A stretch of DNA of 64,000 bases from Streptomyces sp. BK208 (GTDB lineage Bacteria > Actinomycetota > Actinomycetes > Streptomycetales > Streptomycetaceae), in assembly GCF_004364245.1 (NCBI RefSeq), contig NZ_SOAV01000001.1, positions 310,001-374,000 on the forward strand, read 5' to 3'. Both the position numbers and the translations under genes were made by a program. Below the pieces are notes generated by a model, which saw nothing but the letters and a program-made list of their open reading frames with translations, ran no database searches and was not told where the DNA came from. Shown in pieces: positions 16,964-25,098 of this stretch; position 1 is the stretch's first letter, and every line of letters begins with the position of its first letter.

Positions 16964-17317
16964 GTGGATCGCACAGGTGCCACGGGGGGCACGGCCTCCG
17001 TGGGGAGCGGTGCCGTACTGGACGTGGGTCCGTTGCCCGGCCGGCCCGGCATCCGGGCCAGCGGTGAGATCGGCGTGAGCACCCGGCGGTCCTGGGAGAA
17101 CGCCCTGACCGAACTGTCCCGGCGGCACACGGACGTCTCGTACGTGGAGCTGTCCGGCGTACGGTTCGTCGACGTGGCCGGGGTGACCGCCCTGGCGGTC
17201 ACCGCCATGAACCTGCCCGCCGGCCGGTTCGTGGTGGAGCGGCCGCCCCCGCAACTGCCGCGGGTCCTGAATCTTTTCTGGCCGTCCCTGCAACGGATCG
17301 AGGTGGAGCCACGATGA
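16964..17317 (+). CDS. STAS-domain anti-sigma factor antagonist (RsbV-like)
   Basis: Single STAS-domain protein of 117 aa. The core strand and helix read SYVELSGVRFVDVAGVTALAVTAMNLP; the residue at the usual phospho-Ser position in VDVAGV is Ala, so phosphorylation-controlled switching at this site may be lost. GTG 16964 is chosen for the AAGGGG about 8 nt upstream, although the frame is open far to the left. Its stop overlaps the next start (ATGA), coupling it to the MEDS-kinase gene. In a partner-switching module it would bind the kinase protein and free the sigma factor. Confidence 0.8.
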   Translation: MDRTGATGGTASVGSGAVLDVGPLPGRPGIRASGEIGVSTRRSWENALTELSRRHTDVSYVELSGVRFVDVAGVTALAVTAMNLPAGRFVVERPPPQLPRVLNLFWPSLQRIEVEPR

Positions 17318-18243
17318 GCACGGCGACCACCGACGGGGTCTTCACCCATCCGGCGCTGTTCTACCGCTCGGGGGCCGAGTACGCCGACCGGACGGCGGCC
17401 TTCGTCCGGGAGGGACTGGCCGCGGGCGAACCCGTGGCGGTGGCCGTGCCCGGCCCCAACCTGGACCTGGTCCGGGCCGAGCTGGGCGCGGACGCGCGGG
17501 ACGTCACCTTCCTGGACATGACCGAGGCCGGGCGCAATCCGGGGCGGATCATCCCGGGTGTGCTGAGGGCGTTCGCCGACCCGCACCCGCGGGGACGGGT
17601 GCGGATCATCGGCGAGCCGGTCTGGGCCGGGCGCAGCACCGCGGAGTACCCGGCGTGCGCCCAGCACGAGGCGTTGATCAACGCGGCCTTCGCGGACCGT
17701 GCCGTGACGATCCTGTGCCCCTACGACGAGACGGCGCTGTCCGCGGAGGTCCTGGCCGACGCTTTGGTCACCCACCCGACGGTGATCGCCCAGGGGCGTG
17801 AGCGGGTCAGCGAGGCGTACGACTGGAATGCGGTCGTCGCCCGCTACAACGAGCCGCTCACGGGCGCGCCCGACACCGACGTCCTCGGCTTCGCGGCCGC
17901 GGAGCTGCCCGATGTGCGGCACTTCGCGGTCGCCCGGGCCGCCTCGTTCGGGCTGGCCGGTCAGCGGCTGCAGGACCTCGAGCTGGCGGTGGCGGAGCTG
18001 ACCACCAACAGCGTCGTCCACGGCGGCGGCGACGGGACACTGGCGGTGTGGACCGAGGCGGGGCAGGTGGTGTGCGAGGTCCGCGACGCGGGGCGGCTGA
18101 CGGATCCCCTCGCAGGCCGCAGGCCGCCGGAGCGGGGGCAGATCGGAGGGCGCGGGCTGCTGCTCGTGCACCACGTCGCCGACCTGGTGCGGATGCACAC
18201 GAGTAACGCGGGCACCACGATCCGCTTCTACCTGGGCGTCTGA
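17314..18243 (+). CDS. Anti-sigma regulatory kinase with MEDS sensor domain (RsbA-like)
   Basis: Protein of 309 aa with two parts. Residues about 10-170 form a MEDS (DcmR-like) sensory domain: HPALFYRSGAEYADRTAAFV and the later ILCPYDETALS. Residues about 195-305 form a HATPase_c_2 anti-sigma kinase: N-box ELAVAELTTNSVVHGG, G1 CEVRDAGRL and the GGRGLLLVHHVADLV lid. Such proteins sequester a SigB/SigF-type sigma factor and phosphorylate or bind the STAS antagonist. Coupled to the STAS gene by ATGA and 128 bp upstream of the sigma gene, it is the likely anti-sigma factor of this locus, with the MEDS domain supplying the signal input. Confidence 0.87.
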   Translation: MSTATTDGVFTHPALFYRSGAEYADRTAAFVREGLAAGEPVAVAVPGPNLDLVRAELGADARDVTFLDMTEAGRNPGRIIPGVLRAFADPHPRGRVRIIGEPVWAGRSTAEYPACAQHEALINAAFADRAVTILCPYDETALSAEVLADALVTHPTVIAQGRERVSEAYDWNAVVARYNEPLTGAPDTDVLGFAAAELPDVRHFAVARAASFGLAGQRLQDLELAVAELTTNSVVHGGGDGTLAVWTEAGQVVCEVRDAGRLTDPLAGRRPPERGQIGGRGLLLVHHVADLVRMHTSNAGTTIRFYLGV

Positions 18244-18287
18244 GGGCCGCCCCGGGATCTCGCCAAAAATTTTCGGCATGTGGGGAC

Positions 18288-18311
18288 GTGTGTACGGCCT
18301 GAGTCGGGGTA
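18288..18311 (+). promoter_or_regulatory. Candidate SigB-type autoregulatory promoter
   Basis: GTGT (18288-18291) and GGGTA (18307-18311) are 15 bp apart, fitting GNNT-N14-16-GGGTAC/T, 60 bp upstream of the sigma-factor start. This would give sigma-dependent expression of its own gene in addition to read-through from the STAS-kinase pair. The assignment is by pattern only. Confidence 0.45.
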
Positions 18312-18371
18312 GGCGACCGGGCGTCGGCCGACAAGGTGACAACGACGACCGATCTATTGGGAGGGCACATC

Positions 18372-19217
18372 ATGACGACGACGACCGCACGGGCCACTGA
18401 GCACGCCACTACGGCCATGCCGGAGATCTCGGATCCGTCCAAGGTGGCGCCCAAGGACGCGCGGGAGTTGTCGAAGCTGTTCTTCGGGCAGCTGACGGTG
18501 CTGGAGGAGGGCACGCCCGAGTACCAGTACGCGCGCAACACGCTGATCGAGATGAACATGTCCCTGGTCCGCTTCGCGGCCGGCCGGTTCCGCAGCCGGG
18601 GCCCGGAGGAGATGGAGGACATCGTCCAGGTCGGCATGATCGGTCTGATCAAGGCCATCGACCGGTTCGAGCTGACCCGCGAGGTCGAGTTCACCTCCTT
18701 CGCGGTGCCCTACATCGTCGGCGAGATCAAGCGGTTCTTCCGGGACACCTCCTGGGCGGTGCACGTGCCCCGCCGTCTGCAGGAGGCCCGCGTCCAGCTG
18801 GCCCGGGCCACCGAGGAGCTGCGCACCCGCCTGGGCCGCACCCCCACCACCCGCGAGCTGTCCGAGCTGATGAGCCTGCCGGAGGACGAGGTGGTCGAGG
18901 CCCGGCTGGCGGCCAACGGCTACAACTCCGCCTCCCTGGACGCGGCCATCAACGGCAGCGAGGACGGCGAGTCGGCCCTCGCCGACTTCATCGGCACCGA
19001 GGACGCCGCGCTGGCCCTGGTGGACGACTTCCACGCCCTGGCCCCGATGATCGCGGAGCTGGACGAGCGCGACCGGCAGATCATCCACTGGCGGTTCGTC
19101 GAAGAACTCACCCAGAAGGACATCGGCGAGCGCCTCGGCGTCTCCCAGATGCACGTCTCCCGCCTGATCTCGCGGCTGCTCACCCGCCTGCGGGAAGGCA
19201 TGCTCAGCACGAGCTGA
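18372..19217 (+). CDS. sigB: RNA polymerase sigma factor of the SigB/SigF family
   Basis: Stress/development sigma factor of 281 aa. Region 2 is seen in LVRFAAGRFRSRGPEEMEDI and VGMIGLIKAIDRFE; region 3 covers the segment from VPRRLQEARVQLARATEEL; and the region 4 helix-turn-helix is ELTQKDIGERLGVSQMHVSR. ATG 18372 follows GGGAGGG. The N-terminal 25 residues are Thr/Ala rich. Its position next to a Dps gene, STAS protein, MEDS-kinase anti-sigma protein and Ku matches my memory of the S. coelicolor sigB locus; SigB there governs osmotic and oxidative stress. The paralogue identity is inferred from context. Confidence 0.93.
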   Translation: MTTTTARATEHATTAMPEISDPSKVAPKDARELSKLFFGQLTVLEEGTPEYQYARNTLIEMNMSLVRFAAGRFRSRGPEEMEDIVQVGMIGLIKAIDRFELTREVEFTSFAVPYIVGEIKRFFRDTSWAVHVPRRLQEARVQLARATEELRTRLGRTPTTRELSELMSLPEDEVVEARLAANGYNSASLDAAINGSEDGESALADFIGTEDAALALVDDFHALAPMIAELDERDRQIIHWRFVEELTQKDIGERLGVSQMHVSRLISRLLTRLREGMLSTS

Positions 19218-19231
19218 GAGCGCGGTACGGC

Positions 19232-20386
19232 TCAGGCGGCGGTCGTCCTCTTCGGGCGGCCGCCGCTTTCGAGTGCGTCGACGAGTTGCCGCCGGCTCAT
19301 CTTCGACCGGCCTGCGATGTCCCGTTCGGTGGCCAGCCGGTAGAGCTCGGCCCTGCTCAGCTCCCGCAGCTCGCCGTGGCCGGACGACGTGCGGCGGGAG
19401 GCGGTGGCCTTCTTCCGCGCCGCGGGAGACCGCCCGGCGCCCGTTTCCCCGGTCCTGGACGCCGCCCGTTCGCCGGCGCGGCCGCGGGGCCTGCCCGACT
19501 TCTCGGTCTTGCCTGCCTTCTCCGCCTTCGCGTCCTTGCCCGCCTTCTCCGCCTTCCCCGCCTTCTCCGCCTTCTCCGCCTTGTTCGGCGTCCGCTTGCC
19601 CCCGGTGCTCTGTGCCTGTTCCAGGCTGCCGCGCAGGACCTCCATCAGGTCGACGACGTCGGTGGCCCTGGGGGCCTCCTCGGCGACGGCGACCTCCTGG
19701 CCCTCGGCCTTGGCCCGGACCAGTTCGCGGACCTTCTCCTGGTACGTGTCGTGATAGCGGTCGGGCTCCCAGTCGCCGCTGAGGGCGTCGACGAGACGCA
19801 GCGCCATGTCCAGTTCCTTGCCGCGGCCCACCCGGTCCGACGGCAGTTCCGGCAGCTCCTCGACGGGGTCGCGCACCTCGTCGGCCCAGTGCAGGGTCTG
19901 GAGCAGCAGGACCCTGTCCTCGCCGCGCAGCGCGGTCAGGTACTGCCGGTTGCGCATGACGAAGGTGGCGACCCCTGCCTTGCCCGTCTCGGCAAGGGCG
20001 GTGCGCAGCAGTTCGTAGACCTTGAGGTACTCCTTGCCGCGCGGGGCGAGGTAGTAGGTGCGGCCGAAGTAGACCGGGTCGATCCGGTCCAGGTCCACGA
20101 AGTCGGTGATCTCCAGGGTGCGGGAGCGTCCCGGTGCGATCTCGTCGAGTTCCTCGGGTTCCACGACGACGTACTCGCCCTCGCTCGCCTCGTAGCCCTT
20201 GACGATGTCGTCGGGACCGACCTCCTTGCCGGTGCGCTCGTTGACCCGCCGGTTGCGGATGCGGTCCGAGGTGCCGCGCTGCAACTGGTGGAAGCGGACC
20301 GTGTGCTCCTCGGTCGCCGTGAACAGTGCGACGGGCACCGAGACCAGCCCGAAGGTGATCACGCCCGTCCAGATCGCCCGTGCCAT
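19232..20386 (-). CDS. ku: Ku DNA end-binding protein with basic C-terminal tail
   Basis: Bacterial Ku of 384 aa, a homodimeric ring that binds double-strand breaks for non-homologous end joining. The core (about 1-255) begins [22 protein letters not shown] and carries [25 protein letters not shown] and [13 protein letters not shown]. It is followed by a long Lys/Ala/Glu-rich repeat tail ([11 protein letters not shown] type, about 270-310), an Arg/Ser segment, and a C-terminal SAP/Rho_N-like motif ([18 protein letters not shown]). The tail is longer than in most bacterial Ku. The partner ligase LigD is not in the window. It is convergent with sigB, 14 bp between stops. Confidence 0.95.
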   Translation of the reverse strand: MARAIWTGVITFGLVSVPVALFTATEEHTVRFHQLQRGTSDRIRNRRVNERTGKEVGPDDIVKGYEASEGEYVVVEPEELDEIAPGRSRTLEITDFVDLDRIDPVYFGRTYYLAPRGKEYLKVYELLRTALAETGKAGVATFVMRNRQYLTALRGEDRVLLLQTLHWADEVRDPVEELPELPSDRVGRGKELDMALRLVDALSGDWEPDRYHDTYQEKVRELVRAKAEGQEVAVAEEAPRATDVVDLMEVLRGSLEQAQSTGGKRTPNKAEKAEKAGKAEKAGKDAKAEKAGKTEKSGRPRGRAGERAASRTGETGAGRSPAARKKATASRRTSSGHGELRELSRAELYRLATERDIAGRSKMSRRQLVDALESGGRPKRTTAA

Positions 20387-20640
20387 GCCCGTCCGCTCCC
20401 TGTGTGCGCCGCGTCCGCCCGGTCCCGTCCGCACCGCCGGGCCATGCCACGCTGCCACCCGGCACGCGGCACCGCGCGCCGGACGGTGCACACGGGTGGG
20501 CGGCGGGGCGACAGCGCGCGGAACGGCCGCGGCCGTTGTTCCCTGTGAGGTGCGGGACGGCGATCGCGCCCGCGCCTCGTGCCGTCCTCCCCGTCAGCAG
20601 GGAGGCCGGGCCGGGACCGAGTCGAACAGAGGGACGCGCC

Positions 20641-21762
20641 ATGAGCTTTCGCCTGGAGCCGATCACCCGCGAGGAGCATCTGCGCTTCGTCACGGCCCGG
20701 CCTTCCGTGAGCCACCTGCAGGTCCCCTCCTGGGGTGATGTGAAGCCGGACTGGCGGGCGGAGAGCCTGGGCTGGTTCGACCAGGGCGGGAAGCTGGCGG
20801 GGGCCGGGCTGGTGCTGTTGCGGCCGCTGCCGAGGACGAAGCGGTACCTGGCCTATCTGCCCGAGGGCCCGGTCATCGACTGGTCGGCGGAGGGCCTGGA
20901 GCGGTGGCTGGAGCCGCTGACGACGTATCTCAGGGGCCTCGGCGCCTTCACGGTCCGGATGGGGCCTCCGGTGGTGGCGCGGCGCTGGAGTGCCGACGCG
21001 GTCAAGGCGGCGATCGCCGACCCGGGGGCACGGCGGCTGGGCGACGTGGAGGCCACGGTGCGCGAGCCCGGGGCCGACGACATCGCCGAGCGGCTGCACC
21101 GGATGGGCTGGCGCCGCACCGGGACGGGAGGCGAGGACGGCTTCGCCGCGGGCCAGCCGCGTTACGTGTGCCAGGTACCGCTCGCGGGCCGGTCGCTGGA
21201 GCAACTGCAGGGCGGCTTCAACCAGCAGTGGCGGCGGAACGTCAAGAAGGCCGAGAAGGCCGGCGTCAAGGTGGTCCGCGGCGACCAGGAGGACCTGCCC
21301 ACGTTCTACGAGCTGTACGTCGAGACCGCGCGGCGGGACCGGTTCGTGCCGCGTCCCCCCGGCTACTTCCAGCGCATGTGGCAGGCGTTGACGGCCGAGG
21401 ACCCGGACCGTATGCGCCTGTACCTCGCCCATCACGACGGGGAGGTGCTCGCCGCCGCCACGATGCTGACGGTCGGCGAACACGTCTGGTACTCGTACGG
21501 CGCCTCCACCAGCCGTCGGCGCGAGGTGCAGCCCAACAACGCCCTCCAGTGGCGGATGATGTGCGACGCCCATGAACGCGGCGCCGCCGTCTACGACTTC
21601 CGCGGCATCACCGACACCCTGGACGAGGACAACCACCTGCTGGGACTGCTCCGGTTCAAGGTGGGCGCGGGCGGGCAGGCCGTCGAGTACCTGGGCGAGT
21701 GGGAGTATCCGCTGAACCGGGTGCTGCACAAGGCTGTGGCCCTGTACATGGCGCGCCGCTGA
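20641..21762 (+). CDS. FemABX-like peptidyltransferase (peptidoglycan interpeptide bridge)
   Basis: Protein of 373 aa with the paired GNAT folds of FemABX transferases, which add amino acids from tRNA to the lipid II stem peptide on the cytoplasmic face of the membrane. Supporting segments are PSVSHLQVPSWGDVKPDW near the start, QQWRRNVKKAEKAGVKVV (a FemX/FemA hallmark) and YDFRGITDTLDEDNHLLGL with FKVGAGGQAVEYLGEWEYPL near the end. Streptomyces use a glycine bridge, so glycyltransferase activity is likely. ATG 20641 is preceded by GAGGGA. Divergent from ku across 254 bp holding the 16-bp palindrome AACGGCCGCGGCCGTT (20522-20537). Confidence 0.88.
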   Translation: MSFRLEPITREEHLRFVTARPSVSHLQVPSWGDVKPDWRAESLGWFDQGGKLAGAGLVLLRPLPRTKRYLAYLPEGPVIDWSAEGLERWLEPLTTYLRGLGAFTVRMGPPVVARRWSADAVKAAIADPGARRLGDVEATVREPGADDIAERLHRMGWRRTGTGGEDGFAAGQPRYVCQVPLAGRSLEQLQGGFNQQWRRNVKKAEKAGVKVVRGDQEDLPTFYELYVETARRDRFVPRPPGYFQRMWQALTAEDPDRMRLYLAHHDGEVLAAATMLTVGEHVWYSYGASTSRRREVQPNNALQWRMMCDAHERGAAVYDFRGITDTLDEDNHLLGLLRFKVGAGGQAVEYLGEWEYPLNRVLHKAVALYMARR

Positions 21763-22017
21763 GGAGCGCGCCGCGAGGGGGTGGGGATGGCGCGCCTGCT
21801 GGTGGTGAGAACCACGGCGGCGGCGGGCAGGCCGCTTCGGTGACCGGCTGGTCGCTCACGGGATGACCTTGGATGTGGTGCACGCCTGTCCGGTGCGCCG
21901 CTCCCCCCGGCGTGCCGAGCACGACGGCCTCCTGGTGCTCGGCAGTGGTCACCTGCCCGACGACGACGTGCGCGCGCCGGCCCTCGCCCACTGTTCGGCG
22001 CAAGGCGCCGCGAGGCT

Positions 22018-23181
22018 TCAGCCGAAGGCGCCGCCGTCCGCGAAGGCCAGCTTGGCGAAACGTTCGCCGATGAGGCGGTGGGTGGCGGCGTCCGGGTGGA
22101 CGTTGTCCGGCAGCGGCAGCTCCGCCTCGTCGGCCTCGCCGTACAGTTCGCGCCCGTCGAGGTAGTACAGGTGCTCGTCCTCGGCGGCCCGCTGCGCCAC
22201 GATCCGGGACAGCTCCTCCCGGATGACGTTCAGGGTCAGCTTCCCGCTCGCGCGCTCCGCCGGGTCGCCCATGGCGACGAACCGCAGCCGGTCCCCGGAG
22301 AAGTCGGGGGCGAGGGGGCCCGGGGTGTCCTCGTGCACGGGGCACAGGAGCGGTGACACCACCAGCAGCGGAGCGGTGGGGTGGCCTTCGCGGACGGTGT
22401 CGAGGAAGCCGTGCACCGCGGGACCGAAGGCGCGCAGCCGCATGACGTCGGCGTTGACCACGTTGATGCCGATCTTGATGCTGATCAGGTCCGCGGGGGT
22501 GTCGCGCATCGCCCGGGCGGTGAACGGGTCGAGCAGGGCGGCGCCGCCCAGGCCCAGGTTGACCAGTTCCACGCCGCCGAGACGGGCGGCGAGGGCCGGC
22601 CAGGTGCTGGTGGGGCCGGCGGCGTCGGAGCCGTGGCTGATGGAGCTGCCGTGGTGCAGCCAGACCCTGCGCCCGGGGTCGGGCGCGGGCTCGACGGGGG
22701 CGTTGGTGCGCAGCGCGACCAGTTCGGTGGTCTCGTTGTGCGGCAGCCAGATCTCGATGTTCTTGTCGCCCTCGGGCAGGTCCGCGAAGCGCAGGGTGCC
22801 GGGCGGACCGGGCTGGACGTCCGCCGTGCCGGCGGCCATGTCGATGGTCAGGGTGTTGCCGCCCGCGACACTGGCCCGGCCCGCGGGGCGGCCGTCGACG
22901 AGCAGCTCGTAGACGGCGTCCGGGCGTGGCGGGGCGCCGACGTAGACGCGCTTGGTGGGCAGCGTGTCCAGTTCGAGGGCGGTGGCGCGGGTGCGCAGGG
23001 CCAGGCGCACGCCCGAGGGCTGCGACTCGGCCATGGCGAGCTGGCCGTCGGTGTTCTGCGCCCGGGCCCGGGCGGGCAGCCGGTGGGGCAGCAGGCCGCG
23101 CTCGGTGCGCTCCAGGTCGAGGGCGCCCCGGAGCAGGTCCCTGGTGAGGGGCGTGCTGATCCAGCCGTCCGTGGTGTGCAT
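22018..23181 (-). CDS. SGNH/GDSL hydrolase (esterase)
   Basis: Protein of 387 aa. An N-terminal beta domain (about 50-165) precedes the catalytic SGNH domain. Block I is HGSSISHG with nucleophile Ser180, and block V DNVHPD (about 367-372) supplies Asp and His. Block III is not a clean GxND, but GINVVNADVM sits at the right place. No signal peptide is seen, so it is probably a cytoplasmic carbohydrate or lipid esterase. It starts with ATG 23181 and is read from an AT-rich promoter that contains a 15-bp palindrome. Two-domain SGNH proteins of this length are common in Streptomyces. Confidence 0.87.
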   Translation of the reverse strand: MHTTDGWISTPLTRDLLRGALDLERTERGLLPHRLPARARAQNTDGQLAMAESQPSGVRLALRTRATALELDTLPTKRVYVGAPPRPDAVYELLVDGRPAGRASVAGGNTLTIDMAAGTADVQPGPPGTLRFADLPEGDKNIEIWLPHNETTELVALRTNAPVEPAPDPGRRVWLHHGSSISHGSDAAGPTSTWPALAARLGGVELVNLGLGGAALLDPFTARAMRDTPADLISIKIGINVVNADVMRLRAFGPAVHGFLDTVREGHPTAPLLVVSPLLCPVHEDTPGPLAPDFSGDRLRFVAMGDPAERASGKLTLNVIREELSRIVAQRAAEDEHLYYLDGRELYGEADEAELPLPDNVHPDAATHRLIGERFAKLAFADGGAFG

Positions 23182-23232
23182 GTCGCCCTCCGGAGTGGTG
23201 CGTCCCGCCGTTCACTTCTTCTTCCTTCACCG

Positions 23233-23262
23233 ATAGTGCACCAACCTAATGCGATTAGGCAA
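23233..23262 (-). promoter_or_regulatory. Promoter with embedded operator for the SGNH hydrolase gene
   Basis: On the minus strand TTGCCT (23262-23257) and CACTAT (23238-23233) are 18 bp apart and look like -35/-10 elements. The perfect palindrome CCTAAT-GCG-ATTAGG (23245-23259) covers the spacer and the -35, a classic repressor position. The stretch 23230-23285 is much more AT-rich than its surroundings. The repressor is not evident in the window. Confidence 0.5.
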
Positions 23263-23357
23263 ATTGCTTATCGCCATAACATCCCCTCCGCCCCCTCCCG
23301 CCTTTCGCAGGCCCGGTCCCGGTCGCGGCCCGGCCGGAGTGACCGTAGACAGGAGGC

Positions 23358-23963
23358 ATGAGCGCAGGCAGCGAGGGGATCGGCAGCGACATGTCGCCAC
23401 CTCACCTGGTCACGTTCGGGCACGGCACCGCGGGACGCGCGGAACTGGCCGAGCTGCTGCACGGAGCCGGTGTCACCTCCGTGGTGGACATCAGGACCGC
23501 CCCCGGCAGCCGCCGCGACCCCGATCTGCTGCGGGAGCGGCTGGCCCGGTGGATGCCCCAGGAGGGGCTCGCCTACCGGTGGGAGCGGCGTCTGGGCGGT
23601 TTCCGCAAGCCGGCGCCCGACTCCCCCGACGTCGTCTGGCACAACGCCTCCTTCCGGGCGTACGCCGGACACACCCGGTCGCCGGAGTTCGTCGCCGCCA
23701 TGGACGAACTGCTGGCGCGGACGGCACAAGAGCGCACCGCGGTCATGTGCGGCGAGGCCGTGTGGTGGCGGTGCCACCGGCGCCTCGTCGCCGACTTCGC
23801 CGTGCTCGCCCGCGGCACCCCCGCGGACCACCTGATGCACGACGGCCGGCTGACGGCCCACTCCCCCACTCCGGGCGCCCGCCTGCGGACGGACGGCCTG
23901 CTCGTGTACGACGACGAGGAGGCGGCGGCGAAGTCGTCCGCACCGGGATCGAGGCGGTCGTAG
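23358..23963 (+). CDS. DUF488 family protein
   Basis: Protein of 201 aa. Diagnostic DUF488 elements are the strand-loop TFGHGTAGRAELAELL, SVVDIRTAPGSRR, the RLGGF segment and the cysteine motif MCGEAVWWRCHRRLVAD. The family has conserved Cys and His residues but no agreed function; some members are encoded near DNA repair or metal genes. ATG 23358 lies 15 bp after a GACAGGAGG site, while the ATG at residue 12 is also possible. The last codons lie in a short direct repeat that extends past the stop. Confidence 0.85.
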   Translation: MSAGSEGIGSDMSPPHLVTFGHGTAGRAELAELLHGAGVTSVVDIRTAPGSRRDPDLLRERLARWMPQEGLAYRWERRLGGFRKPAPDSPDVVWHNASFRAYAGHTRSPEFVAAMDELLARTAQERTAVMCGEAVWWRCHRRLVADFAVLARGTPADHLMHDGRLTAHSPTPGARLRTDGLLVYDDEEAAAKSSAPGSRRS

Positions 23964-24001
23964 CGGTCACAGGGCGGTCGCGAGGCGGTCGTAGCGGTCA
24001 C
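23950..24001. repeat. 31-bp-period direct duplication
   Basis: The 21-base unit CGAGGCGGTCGTAGCGGTCA plus C occurs at 23950-23970 and 23981-24001. The first copy contains the stop codon of the DUF488 gene, so the duplication lies at its 3' end and in the gap to the next gene. It is probably a recent slippage duplication without function. Confidence 0.7.
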
Positions 24002-24056
24002 GGCCGGGACGGAAAGGGCGCCCCGGAAACGGACACGGACGCGGAGACGGAGGGTC

Positions 24057-25007
24057 ATGCGGCGCAAGGGAGGGCGGCCCGGCGAGACGGGCGGCCACGA
24101 CGCGGAGGCGGTCGAGCAGGTCCTGGACGAGCTCTACGCCACGCCGCCGCCGGCCTTCGTCTCCCGCCGTGAGGAAAGCGCCGCGGCCGCGAGGACGGAC
24201 GGGCGCAAGGAGGACGCCCGCCGCATCCACGCCGCCCGCCGGCCCACCCTCGCCGCCTGGGCGGCGAACCTGCTGACCCGCGCCCGGCCGGAGGAGACCC
24301 GGCGTTTCCTGGAACTGGGGCAGGCACTGCGCGAAGCGCACCGCAGCCTGGACGCCGCCGGGCTCAGGGAACTGTCGGCACAGCGCCGACGTGTCGTCAC
24401 CGCCCTCTCCGCACAGGCCGCACAGCTCGCCGACGAGGCCGGGCACCGCCTCTCCCAGGCGGCGCAGCGGGAGGTCGAGTCCACCCTGCGCGCGGTCCTC
24501 GCCGACCCGGACGCGGCCGGACAATGGGCCGGGGGGCGTCTCGAGGTGTCCCTCACCCCGCCGTCGGTCTTTCCCTCGGACGCCGCCCCGGCACCGGCCC
24601 GGACGGAACGCGAACCGGCATCCCGCCCGGCGCCCCACCGCGCCGCGTCCGGCACCCGTGCGAAGGACGAACTGGCCGAGCGGCGCCGCAAGCGGCGGGA
24701 GGAACTCGCGCGGGCCGAACGGGAGGCCGCGGATGCCGGGCGTCACCTGCGGGACGCACGCGCGGAGCAGGCGGACGCGGAGGAGTCACTGCGCGGGGCC
24801 GACGTCGAACTGGCCCGCCTCCGGGAGTCGGTGGCCGCCGCCGAGGAGCGGCTGCGCGCGGCGCGGGAGGAACTCGGCCGGGCCGAAGGGGACCGGCGGG
24901 AGGCCGAGGAGCGGGACCGTGCGGCCGCGCACGCGGTGGCCGAGGCCGAGCGGGAGGCGCGGGCGAGTGCCCGCCGGGTGGAGCGGCTGGCCGGCCGGGG
25001 CAGGTAA
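24057..25007 (+). CDS. Coiled-coil protein of unknown function
   Basis: I do not recognise this 316-aa protein. It opens with a basic stretch, then a helical segment (about 20-160) containing IHAARRPTLAAWAANLLTRARPEETRRFLELG. A Pro/Ala linker (about 170-205) follows, and then about 100 residues of almost continuous charged coiled coil rich in Arg, Glu and Ala (ERRRKRREELARAEREAADA onward). There is no signal peptide or membrane segment. I recall similar proteins in other Streptomyces without a named function. Transcribed with DUF488 in front (94-bp gap). It might be a scaffold or nucleoid-associated protein, which is speculation. Confidence 0.75.
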   Translation: MRRKGGRPGETGGHDAEAVEQVLDELYATPPPAFVSRREESAAAARTDGRKEDARRIHAARRPTLAAWAANLLTRARPEETRRFLELGQALREAHRSLDAAGLRELSAQRRRVVTALSAQAAQLADEAGHRLSQAAQREVESTLRAVLADPDAAGQWAGGRLEVSLTPPSVFPSDAAPAPARTEREPASRPAPHRAASGTRAKDELAERRRKRREELARAEREAADAGRHLRDARAEQADAEESLRGADVELARLRESVAAAEERLRAAREELGRAEGDRREAEERDRAAAHAVAEAEREARASARRVERLAGRGR

Positions 25008-25022
25008 TACGGCTCGTCCGAT

Positions 25023-25038
25023 TGAGTACCCGTACTCA
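25023..25038. promoter_or_regulatory. 16-bp perfect palindrome in the lipoprotein promoter region
   Basis: TGAGTACCCGTACTCA is perfectly symmetric and lies 60 bp upstream of the lipoprotein start, just after the stop of the coiled-coil gene. The most likely role is a binding site of a dimeric regulator. No regulator gene is adjacent. Confidence 0.4.
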
Positions 25039-25098
25039 TGAGGCGCTTCCCCCCGCCGGGGGACGCTTGCCGCACCAGTCACCCCCAGGGAGTCAACC

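Noticed and set aside
21763..22017. Possible remnant gene in the gap between the FemX-like and SGNH genes
   Set aside because: Frames on both strands (for example from ATG 21863) have high GC in third positions, but neither gives a family match or a clear start, and it lies between converging genes. A decayed fragment is possible but not supported.
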